Below, one piece after another: positions 26,798 to 35,786 of a stretch of 64,000 nucleotides of DNA; the stretch's first letter is position 1, and every line of letters starts with the position of its first letter. A program made the translations under genes and the position numbers. Location of the stretch: NCBI RefSeq assembly GCF_036375055.1, contig NZ_DASUSQ010000010.1:1-64000 (forward strand). The letters are read 5' to 3'. This stretch comes from Umezawaea sp036375055 (GTDB lineage: Bacteria; Actinomycetota; Actinomycetes; Mycobacteriales; Pseudonocardiaceae). The notes under the pieces are model-generated. The model did not search any database. It was not told the DNA's origin and worked only from the letters and a program-made list of their open reading frames with translations.

Positions 26798-27603
26798 CCA
26801 ACTTCTTCAAGCGGTGGATCGTCTTCGTCGGGCTCGTGGCGGTGTGGCAGATCGCCACCGTGCTGGCCGACGACACGTTCTTCCCACCGCCGACGGAGAT
26901 CGCGGGAGCGGCGTGGACGCTCTGGCTCTCCGGTCCGCTGGAGCAGCTGTTCCTCACGGACATCGTGTTCGAACACCTGATCCCCAGTGTTGCCAGGCTC
27001 ATCGGCGGCTGGGCCATCGCCGCGGTCATCGGCATCTCGCTCGGCGTGGCGCTGGGACGGTCGCGGACGGCACTGGAGTTCGCCGGTCCACTGCTGACCT
27101 TCATGCGGTCCATCCCGCCGCCCGCGCTGGTCCCGGTGTTCCTGCTGCTGTTCAACGTCGGCACCTCGATGCAGCTGGCCACCATCGTCTTCGGCGTCCT
27201 GTGGCCGATCCTGCTCAACACGATCGACGGCGCCCGCTCGGTCGACACCCTGAAGCAGGAGACGTCCGCGGTGTTCCGCGTGCCCAAGTGGCAGTGGGTG
27301 CTCGGTGTCGTGCTGCCCTCGGCGGCACCGAAGATCTTCGCGGGCCTGCGGGTGTCGCTGTCGCTGTCCCTGGTGCTCATGGTGGTGTCCGAACTCGTCG
27401 GCACCGACAACGGCATCGGGTCGCAACTCCTGGTGGCACAACGGGAGTTCGACTTCCCGAACATGTGGGCGGGCATCGTCCTGCTCGGCGTGATCGGCTA
27501 CGTGCTGAACACCGTGCTGCTGGCCGTGGAACGCCGGGTGCTCGGGTGGCAGCCCAAGCAGGAGCACACCAAACCCGCACAACTCGCGACGGCAGGGGAC
27601 TGA
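26794..27603 (+). CDS. ABC transporter permease, second subunit
   Basis: 269-aa permease similar in design to the preceding gene: N-terminal span (WIVFVGLVAVWQIATVLA), FFPPPTEIAGAAW, and an EAA loop (QETSAVFRVPKWQWVLGVVLP). The ATG overlaps the previous stop and the ATPase starts two bases after its stop. Two non-identical permeases in one NitT/TauT-type operon are less usual than one homodimeric permease. Confidence 0.9.
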   Translation: MTNFFKRWIVFVGLVAVWQIATVLADDTFFPPPTEIAGAAWTLWLSGPLEQLFLTDIVFEHLIPSVARLIGGWAIAAVIGISLGVALGRSRTALEFAGPLLTFMRSIPPPALVPVFLLLFNVGTSMQLATIVFGVLWPILLNTIDGARSVDTLKQETSAVFRVPKWQWVLGVVLPSAAPKIFAGLRVSLSLSLVLMVVSELVGTDNGIGSQLLVAQREFDFPNMWAGIVLLGVIGYVLNTVLLAVERRVLGWQPKQEHTKPAQLATAGD

Positions 27604-27604
27604 C

Positions 27605-28480
27605 ATGACCGCCATGCTCGAGGTGGCCGGACTCGGCCACACCTACCAGGCGAAGGACGGGGCGCACCGCGCCATCGACGGGCTGACGTTCACCGTCGGC
27701 GCGGGTGAGCTGGTGTGCGTGGTCGGTCCGTCCGGCTGCGGCAAGTCGACGCTGCTGAGGACCATCTGCGGTCTGGTGAAGCCGACCGACGGCGGGATCA
27801 GCCTGCACGGCAACAAGATCGACGGTGTGCCCGACGACCTGGCCGTGGTGTTCCAGGACTACAGCCGATCGCTGTTCCCGTGGCTTTCGGTGCAGCGCAA
27901 CGTGGAGTTCCCGCTGCGCCGCAGCCTCGGTCGCAAGGAGCGCCGCACGCGCGCCGCCGAGGCGCTGGAACTGGTCGGGCTGGGCGGGGCGGGTGGCAAG
28001 TACCCGTGGCAGCTCTCCGGCGGCATGCAGCAGCGCGTCTCCATCGCACGGGCGCTCGCGTACCGGCCCGCGCTGCTGCTGATGGACGAGCCGTTCGCGT
28101 CGGTGGACGCGCAGACCCGGTTCGAGCTGGAAGACCTGCTGCTGAAGGTGAAGCGGGAGCAGAACACCACGGTCCTGGTGGTCACGCACGACATCGACGA
28201 GAGCGTCTACCTCGGTGACCGCGTGCTGGTGCTGTCCGGGTCGCCCGCGGCGGTCGTGGCCGACCTCAGGGTCGACCTCCCCGGTGTGCGGGACCAGATC
28301 ACCACGCGCGAGTCGGACGCGTTCGTGACGCTGCGCGGGGAGGTGGCCCGGCTGCTCAACGTCGGCAGGCCCACCGCGCGGCGCAAGGTCGCCGCGGAGG
28401 CCGCCGTGGCGGCGAAGTGGGCCGAGGCGGAGCGCGCCGCGCTGCGCGAGGCCCACGCGGAGGACCGCGCGACCAACTGA
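27605..28480 (+). CDS. ABC transporter ATP-binding protein, NitT/TauT type
   Basis: 291-aa ATPase with Walker A GPSGCGKST, Q-loop VVFQDYSRSLFPWL, signature LSGGMQQRVSIARAL, Walker B LLLMDEPFASVD and H-loop THDIDE. This is the SsuB/TauB group. A C-terminal Ala/Glu-rich helix of about 30 residues extends beyond the core. Together with the two permeases and the lipoprotein at 30959 it forms an import system for a small organic acid, sulfonate or aromatic compound. The substrate cannot be read from the sequence. Confidence 0.92.
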   Translation: MTAMLEVAGLGHTYQAKDGAHRAIDGLTFTVGAGELVCVVGPSGCGKSTLLRTICGLVKPTDGGISLHGNKIDGVPDDLAVVFQDYSRSLFPWLSVQRNVEFPLRRSLGRKERRTRAAEALELVGLGGAGGKYPWQLSGGMQQRVSIARALAYRPALLLMDEPFASVDAQTRFELEDLLLKVKREQNTTVLVVTHDIDESVYLGDRVLVLSGSPAAVVADLRVDLPGVRDQITTRESDAFVTLRGEVARLLNVGRPTARRKVAAEAAVAAKWAEAERAALREAHAEDRATN

Positions 28481-28505
28481 GTTCCCCCGGTAGCGCCGAA
28501 AAACG

Positions 28506-28546
28506 GGCGCCCCTGGTAACTCCCGCTTCGGGGGTCCAGGGGCGCC
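28506..28546 (+). terminator. Hairpin after the ABC operon
   Basis: GGCGCCCCTGG (28506-28516) pairs with CCAGGGGCGCC (28536-28546), 25 bases after the ATPase stop. There is no T-run directly after it. Confidence 0.7.
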
Positions 28547-29436
28547 TGCGGCGTTTCAGGCCGTTTTCCTTCTGCTGCCGGGTTTCCCGAGGGCTCTGGA
28601 TAGATCCAGCCGTGTCTCAATTGGTGACTTTCGGATTTTTCCCCGAAATAGTCGTCACGTGGAATGTCAGCGTGCTCACTTCGCGGAGAGGGCTCCGGCC
28701 ACTCTCGAAGCGTGACCGGATCGTGCCCTTGTCCACTTGGGCCCCGTCGGGTGGACTTCGCGCGCGTCCCCCGTTCGGACGCGTGCTCGCAGGCCTCGGC
28801 CCGTGCGCCGGTTACCGAACGTTGCCGAAGACCGTCCGGTCCTCCGGAATTCCAGGTCGATGTGGACACTGCGATCGGTCCTTCCCGGTGTCGCTGAACG
28901 CGTTCCGGCGGTCCGGGCGATCTCGTGCCGGATGTCCACAAAGGTCGTGAACCGGGTGCTGGGCGTCTGCCGGGCGGCCCTGCCGGGACGGTTGCGCGAG
29001 TGGTCCGAACGCCCCTCTGATCGCGTGTGCGCGGCCCGTTCCGGGGCTTGTGGTGGGAACGTCCCCGAAGGGCGCCGACCTGACCGGAAAACGCTTCCTG
29101 TCGCCTTGTCGCGGATTTCCCCGATCCGGTCCCCCGAGAGGGCTCCCCGTCGCGGTCGGGCGGCGTTCGCGCGAGTGGTCCCGACCTCGTCGGGGACCTC
29201 TACCGCGCGGTGAGGGTGGATCGCTCGTCAATGCACCCGGTCTCAACAGGCGGGTGGGACGGGAACGCGCGGGAGCCGGGCAAAGCGGGAGCGGTTCGCG
29301 CTTCGGGAATCGGTATCGATCCACCGGTGTGGAACAGGGGGCGGCGGCGGTCCGAATTCACGCCCGCGCCACGGGCGTCCGCCACCGTGGAACTCTCGTC
29401 GGGACAATGCGCGGACGACCCTCGCGCGGAGAGCGG
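28547..29436. other. About 890 bp without a recognisable gene
   Basis: No frame here has a family motif, a convincing RBS and an ordered-looking product; open frames are Arg/Pro-rich. The segment is somewhat less GC-skewed than its neighbours. GCGCGAGTGGTCC-like words occur twice (near 28994 and 29168). It may be decayed DNA or hold an unseen RNA. Confidence 0.5.
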
Positions 29437-29482
29437 ACGAGCCCCTGATCCCCTTGTGGCACCGCGGGGATCAGGGGCTCGT
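29437..29482 (-). terminator. Terminator of the PobA-like gene
   Basis: A perfect 17-bp stem (29437-29453 with 29466-29482) around a 12-base loop. It is 83 bases downstream of the minus-strand hydroxylase stop and is flanked by AAC/TT on that side. Confidence 0.75.
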
Positions 29483-29565
29483 TAAATCGGCAAATATCGG
29501 TTCACCGCGCACGGCGACTCCGTGTTATTCGCGAGATGGACAATCCTCCTCGTGGGCTGGAACGG

Positions 29566-30771
29566 TCAGTTCGCCCCGACGTACATCTGGGCGAAGGAGG
29601 CAGCCGCCTCGCGCGACTGGATCAAGTGCTGCAACCGGGCGTGGCCCAATCGGCTCAGGAACGGTTGCTCGTTGCGGTGGACCAGGTCCACCATCCACTG
29701 CGAGAACTCCTGCGCACGCCACACGCGCCGCAGGCAGACGGCCGAGTAGTCGTCCAGGCCCGCGGTGGACTTGTGGTTGTAGTAGGAGGCGATGGCGTCG
29801 GCGAAGACCTCGGCGTCGTTCAGCGCGAGGTTCATTCCCTTCCCGCCCATCGGCGTGATGATGTGGGCGGCGTCGCCCAACAGGTAGAGCCGCCCGTAGC
29901 GCATTGGCTCGACCACGTGCGAGCGCATGTCGAGCACCCGCTTCTCGATGATCTTTCCTTCGGTGAGCGTCCAGTCGCTGTCGCGCAGCGCCAGGCGCTT
30001 GTGCAATTCGGTCCAGACCTTCTCGTCCGGCCAGTTGTCGACGTTCTCCCCGACCGGTACCTGGAGGTAGAAGCGGCTGACCGTAGAACTGCGGAGCATG
30101 TGACCCGCGAATCCGTCCGCGTGCAGCGCGTAGATGACCTTCTCGGTCGACGGCGGCGCCTCGGCGAGAATGCTGAGCCACCCGATGCCGTGCTGGTGGG
30201 TGAATTCCTTGACCGCACCCGCCGGAATGCTCTTCCGGCTCACGCCGTGGAAGCCGTCGCACCCGGCGATGAAGGAGCAGTCGAGCTGTTCCCGCGTTCC
30301 GCCCGACGATGTCCAGGACACCGACGGGATCTCGTCCAGGTGGTCGTGGAGTTCGACGTCGGAGACCTCGAAGCGGATGTCGCCGCCGCCTGCCAGGTAC
30401 TGCCCCAGCAGGTCGGTCACGACCTCCTGCTGCGGGTAGACGAAGTGGGTCCTGCCGTCGGACAGCTCGGAGTAGTTCAGCTCGTGCGCTTTCCCGTCGA
30501 TGCGGAATTCGCACGCTGTGTGAGTGTCACTTTCCGTGAGCAATCGGTCGGCCAGACCGTGCCGTTCGAGCATCCGCGCCGAGCGGTCTTCGAGCATTCC
30601 CGCGCGAGGTCTCGTTTCGATGTACTCGCGTGTGCCCCGCTCCAGGACGACGCAGGGCACGTCCGCCCGCTGGAGCAGGTTCGCCGTCATCAAACCCGCA
30701 GGTCCGGCGCCGATGACGACCACGGGACGGGCTGTGCTCTGAATGGTCCATTCGAGATGAGCTTCTCTCAC
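29566..30771 (-). CDS. PobA-like FAD-dependent aromatic hydroxylase
   Basis: 401-aa class A flavoprotein monooxygenase that looks like 4-hydroxybenzoate 3-monooxygenase. The FAD fingerprint VVVIGAGPAGLMTANLL is at the N-terminus. The GDAAHIITPMGGKGMNLAL block (FAD ribityl binding) and the FYLQVPVGENVDNWPDEKVW segment are typical of PobA. It would use NAD(P)H and O2 to hydroxylate a phenolic acid. The GTG at 30771 gives the usual family length; the frame is open back to 30924. It diverges from the lipoprotein gene and lies between the two parts of the ABC transporter, which suggests a joint aromatic-acid role. Substrate is not proven. Confidence 0.85.
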   Translation of the reverse strand: MREAHLEWTIQSTARPVVVIGAGPAGLMTANLLQRADVPCVVLERGTREYIETRPRAGMLEDRSARMLERHGLADRLLTESDTHTACEFRIDGKAHELNYSELSDGRTHFVYPQQEVVTDLLGQYLAGGGDIRFEVSDVELHDHLDEIPSVSWTSSGGTREQLDCSFIAGCDGFHGVSRKSIPAGAVKEFTHQHGIGWLSILAEAPPSTEKVIYALHADGFAGHMLRSSTVSRFYLQVPVGENVDNWPDEKVWTELHKRLALRDSDWTLTEGKIIEKRVLDMRSHVVEPMRYGRLYLLGDAAHIITPMGGKGMNLALNDAEVFADAIASYYNHKSTAGLDDYSAVCLRRVWRAQEFSQWMVDLVHRNEQPFLSRLGHARLQHLIQSREAAASFAQMYVGAN

Positions 30772-30958
30772 CGTGTACCCCTGCCTCTGGACGGCCTGTG
30801 CAAAGATGCTCACCGAAGGTAGTGGATACAGCCTTCGAGTGTCGGTCGACCGGGGTCCTAGTGAACCGCGAGTGTCACTTTGAGTGGTTTTCGCCGCGTC
30901 TGGTCGATCGAGAATCCCCCGCAACGAACGCCCCGCTCCAACCAGGAGAGTGCTTCAG

Positions 30959-31981
30959 ATGACTCGAAGAGTCGGCCGCCACGCACGCATGATCGTCGGC
31001 GGTTTGTCCGTCCTCGCGCTGCTCGCCTCCGTCGCAGGTTGCGGCGCTCTGGGAGGCTCGTCGGAAACCCCCGCCGCCGAGAAGCCCGCGAACGGCAAGG
31101 TCGAGAAGAGCAAGATCACGCTCGGCGTGCTTCCGATCCTCGACGTGGCCTCGGTCCACGTGGCGATCAAGAAGGACTACTTCAAGGAAGAGGGCTTGGA
31201 GGTCGACCTGAAGGTCATCCAGGGCGGCGCCGCGGCCATCCCCGGCCTGATCAGCGGCGACCTCGACCTGACCTTCGGCAACTGGGTCTCGTTCTTCGCC
31301 GCCGAGTCCAAGGAGGCCGCCAAGGCCGTCGAGGGCATCAAGCTGGTGTCGGACGGCTACCAGGCCAAGCCCGACATGTTCCTGATCGTGACGACCGCCG
31401 ACTCGCCCATCAAGTCCCCCAAGGACCTGGCGGGCAAGACCATCGCGATCAACACGTTCAAGAACATCGCCGAGCTGACCGCGAAGGCCACCCTGGAGGC
31501 CAACGACGTCGACCCCGCGAGCGTCACGTTCAAGGAGTTCGCGTTCCCGGACATGCAGGCCGCGATCGAGAACAAGACCGTTGACGCGGCGTTCATGGTC
31601 GAGCCCTTCATCACGCGCGCCCAGCGCTCCATCGGCTCCGTGACCGCCCTGGACGCCGCGAGCGGCCCGACGGACAACATCCCGATCGCCGGCTACGCGA
31701 CCAGCGGGAAGTTCGCCAAGGAGAACCCCAACACCGTCGCGGCGTTCCAGCGCGCCATGGCCAAGGGGCAGAAGGACGCCGCCGACCGCCCCACGGTCGA
31801 GCCGCTGCTCCAGGAGTACGCGAAGGTGGACAAGGAAACCGCGAGCCTCGTCCACTTCGGTGAGTTCCCCACCACTTTGGACGCCACGCGCCTGCAAAGG
31901 GTCGCGACGCTGATGAAGACCTACGGTCTGCTGGAGAAGGAGATGGACGTCAAGCCGATGCTCATCGCCCCCAGTAGCTGA
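30959..31981 (+). CDS. ABC transporter substrate-binding lipoprotein
   Basis: 340-aa NMT1/SsuA-like binding protein. It has a lipoprotein signal with Cys28 in the lipobox ASVAGC. The binding domain begins ITLGVLPILDVASVHVAIKK and includes VIQGGAAAIPGLISGDLDLTFGN and PKDLAGKTIAINTFKNI, all typical of NitT/TauT-type binding proteins. ATG 30959 follows AGGAGAG by eight bases. It is separated from the permease and ATPase genes by the PobA-like gene but is the obvious partner. A terminator follows. Confidence 0.92.
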   Translation: MTRRVGRHARMIVGGLSVLALLASVAGCGALGGSSETPAAEKPANGKVEKSKITLGVLPILDVASVHVAIKKDYFKEEGLEVDLKVIQGGAAAIPGLISGDLDLTFGNWVSFFAAESKEAAKAVEGIKLVSDGYQAKPDMFLIVTTADSPIKSPKDLAGKTIAINTFKNIAELTAKATLEANDVDPASVTFKEFAFPDMQAAIENKTVDAAFMVEPFITRAQRSIGSVTALDAASGPTDNIPIAGYATSGKFAKENPNTVAAFQRAMAKGQKDAADRPTVEPLLQEYAKVDKETASLVHFGEFPTTLDATRLQRVATLMKTYGLLEKEMDVKPMLIAPSS

Positions 31982-31994
31982 CGAATCAGGCGAT

Positions 31995-32028
31995 TGCGGG
32001 GAGCCTCTTCGGCTCCCCGCAGTTGTTT
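31995..32028 (+). terminator. Terminator after the lipoprotein gene
   Basis: TGCGGGGAGCC (31995-32005) pairs with GGCTCCCCGCA (32011-32021), with a TCTTC loop and a following GTTGTTTC. From 32029 to 32233 no gene is seen; this region should hold the conservon promoter. Confidence 0.9.
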
Positions 32029-32233
32029 CACACCCGTCTCATCGGTGAAAATGTCGTGAACCGCCGCTGTTAGTGTCTGTTTAGTGGCCTTCTCACAGCG
32101 ATCAGTCATACTGGTTGATTTGTGAACTACCTGCGAAGTCCGCCAAATGGCGGTATCACTTCGGCCGCTTTTACTCGAAGATCCACCAGGTTTGTAGATA
32201 AGTTTCCTTTCATCGGCTTGGAAGCTGGGGAGT

Positions 32234-35200
32234 GTGCTGACGGTGCGCGGTCACGGTGACCCCGCGTCCGGATCCGATCCGGAGCGAGCCCGACAAGAGT
32301 CGGATGCCGAGAGCGGTAGACCCGCCAACTCGGTTCCGACCGCGAATTCCGCGTCATCCCGTCCCGCTGCCGGCGGCCGGGATGCTCGCGCAGACACGGA
32401 GGCCCTGGTCGTGCCAGGGGGCATCCGACGCTGGCGCCTCACCAACTGGCGCCTGCGCAGCAAGCTGGCCGTGGTTCTGCTGGTCCCCGCGCTGAGCACG
32501 CTCGCGCTCGCCGGACTGCGGCTGAACAGCCAGCTCGACGACGTGGCGCAGTTCGGCAAGGTGCAGCGCGAACTCGCGCTCAGCGCCCAGGCGGCGTCGG
32601 TGTCCGACGCGCTCCAGCTCGAACGAGACGCCGCCGTCCACTACGTGGCGGGCAACCGGCAGGAGAACAGCGCGGAGCAGGTGACCCGCGCGGCCAAGGT
32701 CGACGTCGAGGTCGGCAAGTACCGCGACGTGGCCGTCTCCACCGAGGGCGTCGACCCCGCGGTGGCCGACGCGTTCCAGAAGTCCTTGCAGTCGCTGGAC
32801 AACCTGAGCTCCCTGCGCAACACGATGCTGAGCACGCGCTACCCGGACGCCTCCGTCCTCAGCGCGTACAGCCAGATCCTCACCGCCGTGAACCAGGTCC
32901 ACCGGATCGCGGCGGGCGGCGTGAGCAACTCGCGGCTGACCCCGCTGTCGTCGGCGAACCTCGCGCTCTACGGCGCGCGGGAACAGATGTCGCAGCAGAA
33001 CGCGATCCTGGTGGCCACGGCCAAGCGCGGCGAGTTCGCGCCCGGACAGGTCAACGCCCTGCGCGCCGCGCAGTCCAGGTTGGACGCCGCGCTCGTCGAC
33101 TTCACCGGTTCCGCCTCGCAGGAGAACCGGCAGCGCTTCCAGGACGTCGTGTCCGGCGGCGCCGTCGACGGCCGCAACCGGCTCGTCCAACTGGCCCTCG
33201 TGCAGCAGGAGATCAGCCAGGAGGAGGACGACGACCAGCGGGTCACCATCTCCGACGCGGAGGTCCTCCGGCTCGGCGAGGACACCGCGGGCCTGATCAC
33301 CACGGTGTCGCGCGACATCGAGAGCCAGATCCGCGTCACCTCCGACGAGCTGATCGCCGAGGGTCGTGCGGGCGCCTGGCGCGACGCCGCCCTCGTGCTC
33401 GTCGCCCTGCTCGTCGCCTTCGGCCTCATGGCGATCGTCGCCCGCTCCATGGTCATCCCGCTGAGGGTCCTGCGCCGCACGGCCCTCGACGTGGCGCGCA
33501 ACCGCCTGCCGGAGGCCATCCAGCGGATCCGCCAGCACCGCGACCCGGAGCTGGCCGCCGAGGAAGCCCTGTTCCGCGTGCCGATCAACACGACGGAGGA
33601 GGTCGGCCAGGTGGCCCGCGCGTTCGACGCGGTGCAGCGCGAAGCGGTCCGCCTCGCCGTCGAGCAGGTGGCCCTCCGCGCGAACGTCAACGACATGTTC
33701 ATCAACCTGTCGCGGCGCAGCCAGGCGCTCGTCGAGCGCCAGATCGGCGTGATCGACCGGTTGGAGCAGGACGAGCAGGACCCGGACCAGCTCGCGAGCC
33801 TCTTCGAGCTGGACCACCTCGCGACGCAGATGCGCCGCAACAGCGAGAACCTCCTGGTGCTCTCCGGCACGACGGTCAACCGCCGCGTCACCCGGCCCGT
33901 CCCGGTGTCCGAGGTCCTCGGCGCCGCGGTGTCCGAGGTGGAGAAGTACGCCCGGATCCAGATCGCGCCGGGCCCGGAGATCAAGGTGCAGGGCCGGGTC
34001 GTCAACGACCTCGCGCACCTCATCGCCGAGCTGCTGGACAACGCGACCGCGTTCTCCAAGCCCACCACCAAGGTCACGGTGCGGGCGACGGAGACCCGGC
34101 GCGGCGAGATCGCGATCCGCATCCACGACCGCGGTGTCGGTATGCAGGAGGACGACATCGTGGAGGCCAACCACAAGCTCAACGAGCCCCCGGAGGTCGA
34201 CGTCTCCGTCGCCCGCGAGATGGGCCTGTACGTGGTCGGCCAGCTCGCCAAGCGCCACGAGATCCGCGTGACGCTGAGCAACAACGACGACATAGAGGGT
34301 GGCGTCACCGCGCAGGTCGTCCTGCCTGCCTCGTTGCTGCACAAGGGTGTCTCGCAGCTCCCGCCCGCGCCGCCCGCGCGGTCGACCGCGTCGAGCTTCG
34401 AGGACCACCTGTCCGGCCAGGTCGAGCAGACCGGTGTCGGCGTCATCGCCGGTGTTCCCAAGTGGACTCCCGGTCAGGTCGACTCGGGCCAGTTCCCGCA
34501 GGTGATGTCGGCGCCCGACGAGGACCCGCACGCGGAGCACCTGGTCGAGCGCACGTCCACCGAGGATCTGTTCACCGCCACCGTCCAGGGCATGAAACCC
34601 GTGCAGCCGGACGGTGTCGACCCGATCGACTACTCCTACCCGCCCGCGGCCGAGCGGACCGTGCTGCCGCGCAAGCCCGCGCCGAAGCCGAAGGTCGAGC
34701 CGGTCACCGAGCGGCTGCCGATCTACGAGGACGTGCTGTCGCGCTGGTTCCAGGGCGGCGAGACCTCCGAGGCGCCCGGCAGCGGCAACGGGCACACCAA
34801 CGGCAACGGCAACGGCCACACCAAGGGCGCCGAGGCCACCGAGATGCTCGCGCCCGCCGCGGCGGCCGAGCCGCCCGCCCAGCGGACGTCCTCGCCGCAG
34901 CTGCCCAAGCGCGAGCTCTCCGACACCACCCCGCCCGTCCCGGCGCGCAAGAAGTCGCCGAAGGCGGACTGGGGCGTGGCGGACGAGGGCTGGCAGACGG
35001 CCAACAAGGTCCTGAAGACCGCGGTGGACGACAAGACGACCGCTGGGCTGCCCAAGCGGGTCCCCAACGCCCGTCTCATCCCCGGCTCGCCCGCGAAGCA
35101 GGCCTCCGCGCCCGCCAAGCAGGCCCAGAGCGGCCAGGGTGGCGGGCAGACCGCCTCGGTCGCGACCGCGGTCGCCCCGACGCGGCGGCGGTCCGCCGAG

Positions 35201-35338
35201 CGGCTGCGCCAGCAGTTCGCGACCTACCAGCGGGGCGTGCAGTTGGGACGCGAATCCCTCGACGACATCGAGTCGTGGGACAGTCCCTTGTTCGGTAGCA
35301 CCTCAGGGGACACGAGCGCACAGAAGGAGCAGCGGTGA
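32234..35338 (+). CDS. Conservon sensor kinase (CvnA type)
   Basis: 1034-aa membrane kinase of the Streptomyces CvnA type. A disordered N-terminus (about 75 aa) is followed by membrane span 1 (LAVVLLVPALSTLALAGLRL), a large extracytoplasmic nitrate/nitrite-sensor-like domain (LERDAAVHYVAG), span 2 (AALVLVALLVAFGLMAIVARS) and HAMP. The DHp-like block is LFELDHLATQMRRNSENLL, and the HATPase has N-box AELLDNATAFS and G1 HDRGVGM. A 330-residue Pro/Ala-rich tail with GNGHTNGNGNGHTKG follows. In conservons this protein transmits a signal to a small GTPase complex at the membrane. The GTG at 32234 is very close to GGGGAG; GTG 32243 is equally possible. Confidence 0.9.
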   Translation: MLTVRGHGDPASGSDPERARQESDAESGRPANSVPTANSASSRPAAGGRDARADTEALVVPGGIRRWRLTNWRLRSKLAVVLLVPALSTLALAGLRLNSQLDDVAQFGKVQRELALSAQAASVSDALQLERDAAVHYVAGNRQENSAEQVTRAAKVDVEVGKYRDVAVSTEGVDPAVADAFQKSLQSLDNLSSLRNTMLSTRYPDASVLSAYSQILTAVNQVHRIAAGGVSNSRLTPLSSANLALYGAREQMSQQNAILVATAKRGEFAPGQVNALRAAQSRLDAALVDFTGSASQENRQRFQDVVSGGAVDGRNRLVQLALVQQEISQEEDDDQRVTISDAEVLRLGEDTAGLITTVSRDIESQIRVTSDELIAEGRAGAWRDAALVLVALLVAFGLMAIVARSMVIPLRVLRRTALDVARNRLPEAIQRIRQHRDPELAAEEALFRVPINTTEEVGQVARAFDAVQREAVRLAVEQVALRANVNDMFINLSRRSQALVERQIGVIDRLEQDEQDPDQLASLFELDHLATQMRRNSENLLVLSGTTVNRRVTRPVPVSEVLGAAVSEVEKYARIQIAPGPEIKVQGRVVNDLAHLIAELLDNATAFSKPTTKVTVRATETRRGEIAIRIHDRGVGMQEDDIVEANHKLNEPPEVDVSVAREMGLYVVGQLAKRHEIRVTLSNNDDIEGGVTAQVVLPASLLHKGVSQLPPAPPARSTASSFEDHLSGQVEQTGVGVIAGVPKWTPGQVDSGQFPQVMSAPDEDPHAEHLVERTSTEDLFTATVQGMKPVQPDGVDPIDYSYPPAAERTVLPRKPAPKPKVEPVTERLPIYEDVLSRWFQGGETSEAPGSGNGHTNGNGNGHTKGAEATEMLAPAAAAEPPAQRTSSPQLPKRELSDTTPPVPARKKSPKADWGVADEGWQTANKVLKTAVDDKTTAGLPKRVPNARLIPGSPAKQASAPAKQAQSGQGGGQTASVATAVAPTRRRSAERLRQQFATYQRGVQLGRESLDDIESWDSPLFGSTSGDTSAQKEQR

Positions 35339-35757
35339 CCACCACGTCCGAAGAACTGGACAACTTCAGCTGGCTGGTCGAGGACTTCGTCAGCAGGGTA
35401 GCCGGGGTCGCGCACGCCATCGTGGTGTCCGCGGACGGACTCCTCCTGGCGGGCTCCGAGCGTCTCCCGATCGACCGCGCCGAACAGCTCGCCGCCGTGG
35501 CGTCGGGCCTCGTGAGCCTCAACCTCGGAGCGGCGCGCTGCTTCGAGGCGGGTGAGGTGAAGCAGACCGTGGTCGAGATGGAACGGGGCTACCTGTTCCT
35601 GATGTCGATCAGCGACGGGTCCTGCCTCGCGGTGCTGGCCGCCCCCAACTGCGACATCGGGCTCATCGGCTACGCCATGACCCGGCTCGTGGAGCGGGTC
35701 GGCATCCAGCTCACGCCGGAGATCCGCTCGCAACTGCACGTGTCGATGCGCGGCTGA
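35335..35757 (+). CDS. Roadblock/LC7 protein (CvnB type)
   Basis: 140-aa roadblock/LC7-domain protein, the second member of conservons. Typical features are NFSWLVEDFVSRVAGVAHAIVVSADGLLLA and the LGAARCFEAGEVKQTVVEMERGY-like region. It probably acts as a GTPase regulator or scaffold for the adjacent CvnD protein. The GTG start overlaps the kinase stop by GTGA. Confidence 0.93.
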   Translation: MTTTSEELDNFSWLVEDFVSRVAGVAHAIVVSADGLLLAGSERLPIDRAEQLAAVASGLVSLNLGAARCFEAGEVKQTVVEMERGYLFLMSISDGSCLAVLAAPNCDIGLIGYAMTRLVERVGIQLTPEIRSQLHVSMRG

Positions 35758-35786
35758 CCAACTACTCAAGGGAAAGCAGACCAGCG

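Noticed and set aside
28812..29324. 170-codon minus-strand frame in the gene-free stretch
   Set aside because: Arg/Pro/Gly-rich with no RBS or recognisable feature; not distinguishable from chance.
32354..34819. 821-codon minus-strand frame over the conservon kinase
   Set aside because: Composition (Arg, Asp, His, Gly) is typical of antisense frames in GC-rich DNA; the plus frame has clear kinase motifs.
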